A stretch of DNA of 64,000 bases from Lobosporangium transversale. Taxonomy: Eukaryota; Mortierellomycota; Mortierellomycetes; Mortierellales; Mortierellaceae. A program made the translations under genes and the position numbers. Below the pieces are notes generated by a model that saw only the letters and a program-made list of their open reading frames with translations, did not search any database and had not been told where the DNA came from. Positions 1-11,536 of the stretch are shown piece by piece (within the stretch, counting starts at the first letter, position 1; each line of letters starts with the position of its first letter). The stretch lies in assembly GCF_002105155.1 (NCBI RefSeq), contig NW_019029003.1, forward strand, positions 248,001-312,000, given 5' to 3'.

Positions 1-2935
1 ATTCATTCCAAGGATCCTCTCACCTTTTCATCCGCTCAGGGTCTAGGTATAGATAGCCACCAACATGGAGCTCCTTTATTAGTTGATTATAATATGATGG
101 CTCAACAGCGTCAACCAAATTGTCATGGCAATCAAAAATATCAGCAACTGCCATCGCTAAGGGCATTCTCAGAGCTCTCATCACATATTCAGCAGGATCA
201 CGTCCATGAACTAAATAGCAGTATTTATGATCGTGGTCATACTTTGTGTTACAGCGATACGTGTAAGCCGATAATGAATAGACACAAGTCTGGAGAAAAT
301 AAGCGATATACTTCTGAAAGTACTACTCATCCTAATAATGTGCAGGATGATATAGCAGTGGACAGTTTGATTAATCACCATTGCCAGAGAGCGGATAGTT
401 TGCTCGTTCATCATGAACGTGCACTGGGGTCAAGGAAGACGCCAATCATGCAGCTTACGAGTGGAGCAGCCTATCCGAGTCCTCCAAGCCTTCCTAGTCC
501 TGAGGCAATAGTCTCTGCACAATTACCAACACCTTCTATCGCCCCTGCTGAGCCCTTAGAGCATGTTCAGGAGTCCAGCAGACCACCTATCTACCATGGA
601 ACGAACAATCACCAGCTTGAAGGCCACTATGACCAAAATTTCTGTTCCAACCCATGGACCCAATCTCCTATCGAACAGGATCAGCAGATACAACGTCTTC
701 CTTCCATATCTAGTCCTGAAGGCAGTGGGGACAGGAAGGTCGGTGCATCCCGCTTATGCCCATCTATGCTACATCTTGGTATACATTCGCCCCTGAGTTC
801 AAACCAGCCCTCACCCGTCGAACCGTTCCAACCAATACACGTCTCAGCTTTTCAACAACATCACCATCATAACCAACACCAATATGAACCTCCTCTGTCG
901 CCAAATTTACCATATAATCAAGAGACTAGTCCACTTATTTATCGCTCACGCCACCAGTATGATCCGTTTGCAGAGGCTGATGAAAACTTTACGAGGCCAT
1001 CCTCACTCTACACGCCGACTGCTCAAAGTTGTGGTCTCAAGTCAACACCTGTGTCTCTATGGAAGAAGACTGTCTGGGTAATTTTTACAGCATCAATTTT
1101 TCTGCTTCCGTACTGTGTCCTCAAGGCCTGTTTCCATCTTCAAGTATCTGCTGGAGCTTGGCAGACCTCTGTCACATATGGTATGCTCATGGCGGCGGAT
1201 TTCGTTGCGGTAATCTTGTTTTCAGCTTTAAACCGTCAAAAAACCAACCATCGTGTTAAGAATCGTGATTCCCATTGGATTGGCGTCAGCACAGGGATTC
1301 TGGCAGTCGGATACCGTGAGGATCCGATCTTGTTGGAAGGTTGTCTCAAAAGCCTGAGGGCCATGCGATATCAGCGGAATCAGCGAATATTGTTAGTGGT
1401 GGATGGAAACGAACCTCAGGACGAATACATGGCTCAGGTGTTCATGAAGGTCTTTAGAAAACAAGGCGCAGCTGTCTTTCGCCCTCAATTCCTTTGTATG
1501 GATAGGGCATCGGACGATAAAGAGCGAGGGGATTTGATTAGACAAATTGCGTACAATTCTGGTCCTGTTTGTGTGATGCAGCCTCATCGTAGCAAGCGAA
1601 GCGCAATGTATACTGGGTTTGCAGCACTTTTACAGCAGGGAGTAGACGCAGTTGTTGTGACAGATTCAGATACTTTCCTTGATCCGGCCGTCTGCAAAGG
1701 TAATTCATTAGTGAAGTCCCCCTCTCAAACAAATATCAAAGATATTCACAGGTACTAGCTTTTCAAAACAGAATTAGCATTCGCACTAGCAGAGTCCCCC
1801 ATCATTGGGGCCGCTACTGGGGACGTCCGGATCTACAATACGGGAACTTGGGTCTCATTCCTCTCCTCAGTTCGTTATTGGTTCGCGTTCAATCTGGAAC
1901 GAGGTGCTCAGTCCTACCATTCGGTCGTTAACTGCGTTTCAGGGCCTCTAGGGATCTATCGAATGTCAATCATCGCCGATGTAATGGACAAATGGGTTCA
2001 CCAATCATTCTTGGGTGTCCTCTGTACCTATGGTGACGACCGTCATCTTACCAACTTGGTACTTAGAGAGGGATACAAGGTCAAGTTCTCACATCACGCC
2101 ATCTGCTACACTGATACACCTATCCGTTTCATTGCTTGGGTGACCCAACAGACTCGTTGGTCGAAATCATTCTTCCGAGAGATCCCAATCCAGCTGGGAT
2201 GCATCCAACTGCATAGCCCTTGGATGACTTATGCACTACTGTACCAGTTGATCTACCCTATGATGATGGTTTATAGCCTAGTAAACTGCATTTACTTTGG
2301 CACAGGGTCTCAAATCTCATGGTGGATGGTCTCAATAATGTTCGTTGGAGTGATGAAGACTCTATATGCTGTCTCTGTAACAGGCGACAAAAAGTTTTTC
2401 TTTACGACTGCGTATGGGTTCCTGTACATACTCGGTTATGTGCCTGCCAAGATTTTCGCTGCATTAACGCTTTACGATAATTCTTGGGGAACTAGGTAAG
2501 AGCTTGGATAGCCAAAAAAGAAAGAAAGAAAATATTAGAGAAATTCATTCTTTTTTTTTGTATGTGCTCCCCTCTTCTAGTGCACGATTAATTCGCCACT
2601 TCACACAATTCCAAAGCTACATTGCTCCGGTCACGTGGGGGGCGATACTCTTCTTGGGCATCATCCACAATCCATCGCGTTTCCTGCAGCCAGCTCCTAC
2701 CCTTGAAAACCAAGTGGCACCGTATATTTTGACAGATAGGCTGGTGGTCCAAGTACTGATCTGTTTTGGCTTGGCTTATCTGGGATTGTACTTCTGGTTC
2801 TTTGTTCGAACAGGCATCATCCACCGTGACTACAAGCGCGACTTTTCGTACGAGGAGCTGTATGAGAACATGACCACCTATGCCTTTATAGATACTGAAG
2901 GCGGTAAACGGAAAGTAGCAAGATTTGAAGTGTAG
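1..2935 (+). CDS. GT2 processive glycosyltransferase (hyaluronan/chitin synthase-like), 5' end outside window
   Basis: Membrane glycosyltransferase of family GT2, expected to polymerise a beta-linked polysaccharide from a UDP-sugar at the plasma membrane. Exons 1-1699, 1772-2495 and 2581-2935 join in frame across GT-AG introns of 72 and 85 nt. The frame is open from base 1, so the start may lie upstream; the first in-window ATG is at 94, giving 894 aa. From that ATG, about 320 residues are low-complexity and rich in H, Q, P and S. Two membrane segments follow (about 322-346 and 363-382), then the catalytic domain with VVDGN, the DSDT metal-binding motif (about 524-527) and QTRW (about 659-662), the QxxRW signature of processive GT2 enzymes. 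Several C-terminal membrane helices close the protein. It converges on the next gene with only about 135 bp between stops. Hyaluronan-synthase-like and chitin-synthase-like remain alternatives; the product is not determined by sequence alone. Confidence 0.85.
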
Positions 2936-2949
2936 ACTAAGCCTCCATA

Positions 2950-5900
2950 GATTTATTAGTATCATTCATGTAAATACAGCCACGCAATATGCCCCTTGTG
3001 CTTAAGAACCATAAAGGACTCAGTTTTGTTCATACACTGTAGGTTTATTTGTTGCTTTTGCTCATGTCATTCAAGTATTTAAATTTGATAGTTCAGCCAT
3101 CGTTCCTTCAGTGTCCACCATATCTTCGTCGTCACCACCTACTTTCTGGTTTCTAGTTAGTTTCTTCGTAAGTGGATCTGCTCCTCCAGGAATAAAGTCT
3201 CCTAAAGTCAATGCGATACTCTGACCACCGGAGCCTGCTTCACACAACTCGTCAGCCAACGCTATATACCGCGCCTCTAGGGCCTTGACATCTTCGGCCT
3301 CTGCCAAAACCTTGCCTGCAAACCTTAGCACCACCTGACCCATCCATTTCTTCAAGAACAAAGCTGTCATTTTCTCAATCATCTGAGCCTCACGCTGACC
3401 TTCAATCCGAGCCTCTTCACGGACCTCATGCAATAAATATTCGGCCATGTCCAGAGCCAGAGACAGAGGCGGAGCCCAGATATAGGTGAAATCATCCGCA
3501 CCTGGCTCTCGAGCTACATTGAAGGCCGCCGCTAACTGTGTTGCTGCTTTCTCAGCCGTTAATGTAGCTCCTGGTGCTGTCAGTGCCAGTCGCATAAACT
3601 CGAGACACACAAACGGACGCATCAGCACAAACTTGGCCTTCCCAGCAAGAGTCTCAACCGCACTTGCACGGTAACCTTCAAGAAGAGCCGGCGATACACT
3701 CTTCTGTGCATTGGCTTGGACAGCTATTTGACCACCCATCAGTTCAGATATAGTCAAAAGAACAATGAGAGAGAGAGAGAGAGAGTAAAGAATGAATGTT
3801 AGATTTGCAGGCTTCTCTCCAGTTATGTGAGTCAAGAAAAGAGAAATGTAGTGGGACTGAGGGGATAAGAGGGAGAGAGGTAAAGATAGAGATAGAGATG
3901 CAGAGAGAGGGCCAAATCCTTCAAGACTAACCTTGGTCCAGCTTCTTCAAGTATTCAGAGCTGCCTACAGTTTTTTCCCAGTAAGCATCCAGCTCCTTAA
4001 GTGTCTTCGGGTTATTGTTGAGGTGCTCTACCTCCATTGCCAAATCCGAATTGCCTCGGAATGGAAACCATTGGCCACGAGCGATATTCAAAGGGAGGTC
4101 TTGTGGCTGCATGAATGGAGTCAGATCCAGAGCATCCAGGCTGCCATTCAGGAAGGCTTCGAGGATTAAGACGCTTGCTGGTGAAATGCCATAGCCGCTA
4201 CTGAACGCCTCAGATCCACTTCCCATGCCTGTAGTATTCCCTAAGGCAATGGCTTGAGGTCCAAATTCAACAAGTTCATCAAGAGGCTTGCGTGTAGATA
4301 TACTAACAGGGATTGTGCCTCTTTCGATATCGATTACAAGGAGCTCATGAAGCATTGGGCCGACTTCTTTGGGGAAAGCGGCACACATCAAAGAAGTATC
4401 AGCTAACAGCATACGGTGGACAATAGCAGTGTCTGGCCCGTTCTTTCCTGCTGTTTGCGCTCGCTGAACCAATGTTGAAAACGCTTCTTGCATAGATGTG
4501 ATTTGCTCCATCGTCAACTGGCCATTATTTGCTTCACGCACAAGAGCTAGCTCACCTAGGAGGATAGTTGAGATCATATCTCGTTTCATTGAATAGAAGC
4601 TGGTATTCTCTGCAGTCGCCAGTCGATCCATAAATGCAGTAATCTCCTTCAGCGGAAAGACCCCAATGGCATTCGTCAGAATATGCAAGGCGACAAGGTC
4701 TCCATGAACCCAGTCGGCCAATTCTTCGCTAGGCTCCATGAGAGCCTTACCAAGAGTTCTCTTGAGCTCTGCGTTGTTCCATCCCTTGTGAAGAAGCGAA
4801 TATATAACCCACGAAATGACAGTGGCTCCATCGTCTGTAGATAGGAACTTATTGCTCAAGTCAGCAATACGTATAAGCAATCGAAGGACCTCTTGGTTAA
4901 TCTGTGCTTGCGTCATATTTTCCTGAGGGTTAAACAGTGCAATCTCTCTTCCTAAGATTGTCACCCATAAAACCGATTCCATTCCTTGAGAGAGAAGGGG
5001 GCGAACTGGATCCATTTCATTGCCGATGAAGGTACCAGCCTTCTCAGCAGCGTCAAAATTATAAAGTGTAAAGTTGTTGGCCAATTGAAGGCTTTCAATT
5101 CGATCAAGCGCTAGCTTGCGGAAGCCACGTCGTCGGCTCTTGTCTAGGAATACGTCCACTTGATCCTGTATATAACCAATGAGCTCTTCCCAGCATGTGT
5201 TACTGTTGTCATTTTTGATATTGGCCTTGCTGCTATCATCACCGACCTGAGCGTTCGCTATTTTACCTGCAATTTCCACACCAATGCAGCGAGCGATACC
5301 AAGACCAAACAGCTTCCAAAGTGAATATGGGTCATCATCTAGGGACATCTTAGCCGCTTCCTGTCGCCATTCTTTAGCAAAGTGTAAAGCATACTTGAAG
5401 GTTATCCACCCACTCTCCTGAGCAAGCATTTGCAACGTCAGGACTCTGACTTCAATTAGATCTTTGTCCCTCGCACTGTCACCTTCAGGAACAGCAGCCA
5501 TAGGGATAAGGACATCACTGACATAACGGTCGATAATACGTTCAGGGACAATGTCTTTGGATAGAGCTGTTAATGTTGCGTTATAATGAGGAGTGCGGGT
5601 TACATTGCCAGAGTACACAGTAGGCACTGATCCACTGTGTTTGTATGAAGGGGACACTGCAAGAAGGACCAATGCAACCCCTGATTTTTTATGATAGGTA
5701 GACTGAGCGACAGTAGATAAAGTAGTCCAGATCCACTCTGTGGTGGCTTTATAGCGCTCCTCTCTGCCTTCTGATCCGGTAAGTAAGCGAATCAGTGATT
5801 GCAAGGTAACCACTCTGACATCTTGATGGAGGTCCCGACGTGCTAACAGATCCTCAATCAGCGAGCTGACTTTTGGATCCACCAGCAGAGACATACTCGA

Positions 5901-8900
5901 CAGTACCAAACGAATGCCTTCCTTCTGAACAGTGACCTTTTGTTGGCGCTGTCCAGAGGATGGGAAAAGCGGTATGATAAAGTCAGGGATTTGCTGAACA
6001 GGGACACACTTGAGCGCATTCTCAACTGCATGAATGGATGTACGAGCGACATGAGATTGAAGGTAGACTGGAGCCATGAGGAGCTGAAGTGTGCTTGCGG
6101 GTTCTCCCAGGGTCGGAAGGAACATCAGCAATGCCTCGACAATGCGTGATGGTAAAGATGGAGTGTTCAGAGCATTGGCAACATCTTCCACTGTTGTTGT
6201 CGGCATACTCATAAAGGCCTTAGCATGCTGAACACGGGATTGGAATGGAGCCGAGCTGTTGGTCATTCCTGACAAGTGTCTGGCCTTGAGCATCTCACTT
6301 TGCTGTGGGTTTAGCTCAAAGGGGATCTTCACAAATAAAAGGTCCCATGGATCTGGGGTCTCTATTTGATTGAATAGTCCAGGAATACTCTTGGTCATCG
6401 ACAGATGGTCATTTGTCAAAAGATCCGGCCGCTGTGCGCAAACATAATCTAGGACAGCAGGGAGGTGAATAGCTGATGGAGATTTGTTCAAGAGTCCGAC
6501 CATGAGTTGCTCGTATCGATTATGGTCACGCTTGCCGCCTGGGAACACACACTCATTCACACGTGCCTTTACTTCCCCTTCATATGCAGTTGATCCTAAT
6601 CGAAGATCGCGGTACAGTGTGTACCATGACAGATTGCCAAGATTCTTTTGAACCCACTCTTCCTGTGTATAGATCTCACGTACATGCTGGATATAGTTCG
6701 ATGAACTTGATAGGAACTCGTCGTCTTTCCAGTTTAGGACAGTATCCTTTCCGAATACTAAAGTCGGAGCACTTGCTAGGACATCCAAGGTCTCATGCAG
6801 ATACTCCACAAGCGTCGGTGAATTCTTCCATCGCCATCCTAGATCATCATGAAGGCTATAGCAAATGTTTTGCCAGAAGATCTTTTGGGACGACTTGAAC
6901 GCTTCAACAGAGTCACTTGTAATATCTGGGGCCATTAGTGCCTTCACAGTGAGCCAGCGGCTATGGTAAGCATTGATCTTGGCCTGCACATATGTCTCCT
7001 CCTGTCCTTCTTCGATAAGGTGTAGACCCCATGCACCACCCTCAGTTTTGTATGTCTCATTTTCTTTGGCAATTGCCTTTCGTCTAGCAATCTCATGTTG
7101 CTCATTGCGTTCATGGACATCCTGGCCGTAAGTAGGGTTGCTAAAGGACAGGTCAAAGTACTTAAAAGCATTTACATCGCCATGGACATTAACCACTCGT
7201 CGCCAGCGGATCTCTGTTCCCATTTGGAAGAATGGGTGAGAGTCATTGTTTGCGAAGCGCGAAAGAGCGGCATCGCCAATAGAGTCCAAAAACCTTGTAA
7301 TCTGTGAAACTGGTGTGATAGCAGCCGAATTCTAATAAAGTTGATGGTGTTAGAAAGACATATATGTCATTTCCTTGCTCAAGGATATTGCTATCTTTTC
7401 TTTCCCTTCTTTCCTGCAAAAGAAAAAGAAATATGAAATATGTGCTGTTACCTGTGCGTCCATGGCGAGGTACAATGCGGATAGCTCATTAGCTTGCTGC
7501 AGATCTGCGTCATCTAGGTATTGCCTCGGGATAATATGGTCGCGTAGGAACAGACTTGGCGCAAAAGCCATGAGGTTGGGCTGAATTTCATTGCGGATCC
7601 TTTGCGATGATAAGGTTTCCAAAAATAAAAATTAAAAAAAAACGGGTTACAGGTTAGAAAAAACCAGGAGCACATAAAGGTTTAGTTCATCATAGCTTGG
7701 AAGACTGAGACTATGTAACTCACTTGGGAATCAGCCATTTCAGTGTTATGAGCCATTGGTTCACATCTTTTGTCATACGAGTTGCTTTCATAATAGCAGT
7801 AAGCCATTTAAGACGATCCTCAAAAGACGGCTTGGTCGTTTCCTTGACAAGCTGGGCCCGTACTTCTGGGACTTGGATATCGACAAAAGATGCCCAGTTG
7901 GATAGGTTGTCACCCAAATCCACTACTTTCTCTCTCCTGTCATAGAACACAAGTGGACGGACGATCTGTTGACGGAGTTCAGCATTGGTGCAGAGAGCCT
8001 CCAACATCGGGTATACAGATACGCCTTGGTCCTTCTCGATCAAAGGCTTAAAACTGGGTAGTGCAATGATCCATTGGACTACCTCATCGCGCTGAGCTTG
8101 TGTCAAGCTTGGGCCCAGCTTGCTAAAGTGCTCGATCCATGTAGAGTCCAGCTGAATCATTGCTTTTCCTGTCCTATTCAGGCAGTTAGCGACACAAGTC
8201 TGGAACACAGCAGAGTTGTCCCAAGAGGGAACAGAACTAAAGGGTTGCACAAAGGCGTCATCAGATAGAGCATAGACGCTTTTATCTGAAGGTGCAAGGA
8301 CAGCCAAGAGATCTTCAACTATGGAGATTACAGCACTATCCTTGCGTGTCTTGGTTTTGAACATTGGCTGGAGCTGATCGAAGATAGTTTCAGCCAGTGG
8401 AGGGAAGCGCTTTATATGTGACAGTTTGTGAGCTTCCCAGTAGTTGGAGGACTGTCGAAACAATGGATTGAATATCTTCCTGCAAAGACGAACATTGACC
8501 GCATCATCATCCACATCTTGGATACGGAGAGCTTCCAAGGCAGGAGAGAAAAGCTCTGGGATGAGCTCTCGTAATGTCTGGTGGAACTTCTGAGTTGAAT
8601 CAACACGATCCTTGTGTACAGAGCAGTTGACGACACGATGCACCAGGTTGTCTACACCTTTCACCACGAACTTGAGCACATTATTCAGACGCCTCACCCG
8701 TTGGTTGCCTTGTGTTTTAGAGCGAATCTTGAACTCATCTTGTTCAAGTACTTTCAAGGCAGCGCGTACCAGCCGAGTGACAGCAGGGCCGCGGAGGCAA
8801 CTGAACAGCTGAGGGATTTGGTCCTTCTTGAGGAGTTCTCCTTGACCAACATTGATCAGATCAAGAACGTACTTTTCTAACATTGCCTCGTGACGAGGAT

Positions 8901-10168
8901 GATGGCTCCAATGGTTCTGCGCCTTTCTGGTTTCATAAAGTTCGCTGGGGATATGGGCAGAGTACACCAGATTGGAACCACGAGCTTGATACGATGTCTG
9001 TTGAAGGATACGGAATGTTCTCTCGGCATCGTATTGAACAAAGAGAAGGATGTATTCTTTGATTAATGGAGCTAGCATAGGAGTCCTGACCTCGGGCTTG
9101 GCTTCATCCCAAGGGAACAATGGCGGATAGGTCTCTTGGAGGGTCAAGATAATGTCTTTGATTGACTCGCCGGGATCACAAGCGCCTTTTACATTTTGGT
9201 TGGCAACATCAATGATCTTGCTATATGCTTTCCACACTTTCTCACGCTCATATTCTGTTGCCTTTGCAAGTGCTTGTTTGAATCGAGTCGTGATGGGCTC
9301 TTTCTTATCAGCCTTATTCGCCTGTAGTGATAGAAGACAAAGAGGCAAGCTGAATCAGTTAATCATTGACTAGTTACAATAGTGCAGTATGAACAGCCAT
9401 CTCAAGTATCTACAGCTTACATACCGCGCGTGGCTTTCTCAAGATGTCATTGGCAAGGCCCTTGCGCTTCTGCTTGACCAAAGATGCTACAAGGGCATCG
9501 CGAACAGCAGGTGCAGTATCGGTCGTAGCAGCAAGGATTTCGACGTCCGAAGCAAAAGTGGCAATGCACTGGATCAATCGCTTTTTGCCCACTTGGTATG
9601 GATGGTTCAAATCAGCCAGCAAGAAGGCAATTGCTTCCTTGCAACCCTTCTGAGCTAAGGTCATGGCAATGATTTGACCAACCTGACGTTGTACGTAGCG
9701 AGATGATGCATTGGTCTGTGGAAACTGCAGAGAGACATCGTCGGCTTCAGGAGATGGATTTCCACCGTCAGCATACAAGGTGGTTTCATCCTGCGGAGGC
9801 CGCTGGATAGGAATAGAGAGAATGGTGGGAACAGTCTTGAGGAGTTCAGGTAGGAGAGAGAGGAGTGCTTCTTTATGGGTTTTGATGAGATTCTGGATAT
9901 AGGTATTGCGATGGCGGTAGCCTACAGTGTGGATAGTCTGCATCAATTCATGTTCTGAAGCAGGCAAAGCAGGTGCCTGTGGCACGTCTTTGGCAGCAAC
10001 CATTGATGAAGGTGGATTCACGGAGAAAAAGAATTAGCTGAATGAGTGAATGAATGAATAAAGGATTCAGATGATTCTCCTTCTACGTCCTGAGCAGAAG
10101 GAAGTGAGAGAAGAAAGAAAGAAGAAAGTCCATAAGTGTTGCCAGGAAAAAACTACTGAGCCCCCAGT
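2950..10168. repeat. Segmental duplication, copy 1 (pairs with 42788-50012)
   Basis: A 7,219-bp segment nearly identical to 42788-50012 (7,225 bp), in the same orientation. Matching begins 15 bases after the stop of the GT2 gene and ends at the shared string tgagcccccagt. It carries a complete gene plus its 3' flank and about 165 bp of 5' flank. Differences are clustered in 4771-5650; the rest differs at only a few positions by eye. The size difference of 6 bp lies in that block. Confidence 0.95.
3071..10003 (-). CDS. Large helix-rich protein of unknown function (copy 1), five exons
   Basis: I do not recognise this protein. Exons on the minus strand are 10003-9425, 9321-7724, 7599-7452, 7331-3932 and 3723-3071, all joined in frame by GT-AG introns, giving about 2,125 aa. 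The start is the ATG at 10003; an upstream in-frame GTG is not used here. The sequence is long, mostly helical, leucine-rich and without membrane segments or a visible catalytic motif, which suggests an alpha-solenoid (HEAT/ARM-like) scaffold; that is inference. The last intron holds a GA dinucleotide run. Copy 2 at 42924-49847 is almost the same gene. The C-terminus here ends AELSNLNT, five residues beyond the copy 2 stop. The upstream region was invaded by a Helitron at 10272, about 270 bp from the start codon, so its promoter may be altered relative to copy 2. Confidence 0.8.
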
Positions 10169-10271
10169 AGGCTTGACATGCGGGTTATTTGCACCGCCAT
10201 TTTTATTTTTATTTTTATTTTTTTACTGCAGTTGTGACACAGAAACGCGTCAATTTACGCCCTCAAGCCAA
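10004..10271. promoter_or_regulatory. Upstream region of copy 1 gene, truncated by Helitron insertion
   Basis: The first 165 bp match the copy 2 upstream region almost perfectly. From 10169 to 10271 only patches align with 50013-50200, including a T-rich tract and a short match around gaaacgcgtc / aaaacgcgtc. The region ends at the base A just before the Helitron 5' terminus. No TATA box is obvious. Confidence 0.45.
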
Positions 10272-10375
10272 TCTATATACTAAAGTCGTAAGGGTTTGTG
10301 ACTGTGTGCTAAGTAACTTTTTGGTCACGAGACACTACACACAAAAAAACCGGCCTCACCCGTAATAAAGCTGAG

Positions 10376-10384
10376 TTAATAAAC
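10376..10384. repeat. Apparent 9-bp target-site duplication, left copy
   Basis: TTAATAAAC lies immediately before the left TIR and is repeated at 17633-17641 immediately after the right TIR. Confidence 0.75.
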
Positions 10385-11413
10385 TAGGCTCGGTGCCATC
10401 CTGTCTGCAAAGCGGCAAGCCACCAATCACCGTTCCATAAATGGAAGGCGGGCTCTCTACTTTGCAGACAGGCTGGTCTCATACAGTGGAATCTCGATAA
10501 TTGTACATTTTTGTACAAATTTCGAATTTGATATATTTCTAGGCCATTGGTTGGCTAAGAGCCTCTCAATTCAAAAATACTATTGTAAGCTGACCTCTCT
10601 ATGTCAAACATGGCAGGAGGGCAGGTAAGTGACTGGCAAGTGAGGGAGATTGTAGCTAAAGGAAGGGATTGCAACTGAGGGAAGGTGATGGCGTAAGCTT
10701 GAAAAGATCTTGTGGTATTTTTTTTTTTTTCTTTTGTCAATCATCAAACACGACACAATCATAGCATCAGCCATCAAGCAAGTCCCTCTTCTCTAGTCCG
10801 TTCTATTCACGATGTCGGCTACTCTCTCGAGCAACAGACACAGCTGCAGCTGCATTGGTCCCTCTCTACCCTTAGGGCAGGGAGAGTTTAACAGCCATCT
10901 TCGCGGTGGCAAAATCCCACCATCTTCGCCATGGTGATGATTGTTAGTGACCAGCGCTGTCTCTGCAGTTGGTTTTCTGTCTGCTTCGAGATGGAGCAAG
11001 TCTTGATCCTTTTCACTGTCGCCTCTGTCATTCTCGCTGTCAATTGCCATAATAGTAACCACCTCAACATTTTTTCAGTCTACAGCTGATATAACATTTT
11101 GCCAGTACTCGATTCTAACTTTTTTTTTTTTTTTTTTTTTTTAATAATATTAATAATCATATTATTACTATTATCAATATTATAACATACAAGACAAAAG
11201 AAGGAGGATCCGGAGCATCCGCAGCCGCACATGGACAAGAATGTTTGGCCTTTGTTGTTCACTCACCACTCACTCCCTCATACTTATTCGATATATAACA
11301 TTTAATAAATCTACAGCTCGTCACTTTATTACTTTTTCCGGGGGGCTGGGAATGTGAAAAACCAAGTCTAAAAGTACTCCTCATGGATGGCACTTTGTGT
11401 GCATTGCATTACA
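10385..11413. repeat. Left terminal inverted repeat (1,029 bp)
   Basis: Reverse complement of 16601-17632; the match stops after gcattgcattaca. It contains a 13-bp inverted pair near the tip (10400-10412 and 10460-10472), a TTCCATAAATGGAA mini-palindrome between them, and a 23-T tract at 11120-11142. Small ORFs in it recur identically in the right TIR and are not considered genes. Confidence 0.95.
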
Positions 11414-11471
11414 TTATGCTGTCCCGAGAGCTCCGTGCTTTACCGTTCCAAAAGATAAACGCTGCACTATT

Positions 11472-11480
11472 TATAAAAAG
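11472..11480 (+). promoter_or_regulatory. TATA-like element of the nuclease-like gene
   Basis: TATAAAAAG lies about 65 bp before the ATG at 11537 and just inside the left TIR boundary, a plausible core promoter spacing. Confidence 0.4.
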
Positions 11481-11536
11481 AGCTGAATCACCCATTATCC
11501 AATTATCCAACACTCTCAATCAACATTTTCTTCAAC

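Noticed and set aside
10555-11262. Small minus-strand ORFs also found at 16752-17462 on the plus strand
   Set aside because: They are the same TIR sequence read from either end, contain homopolymers and show no domain.
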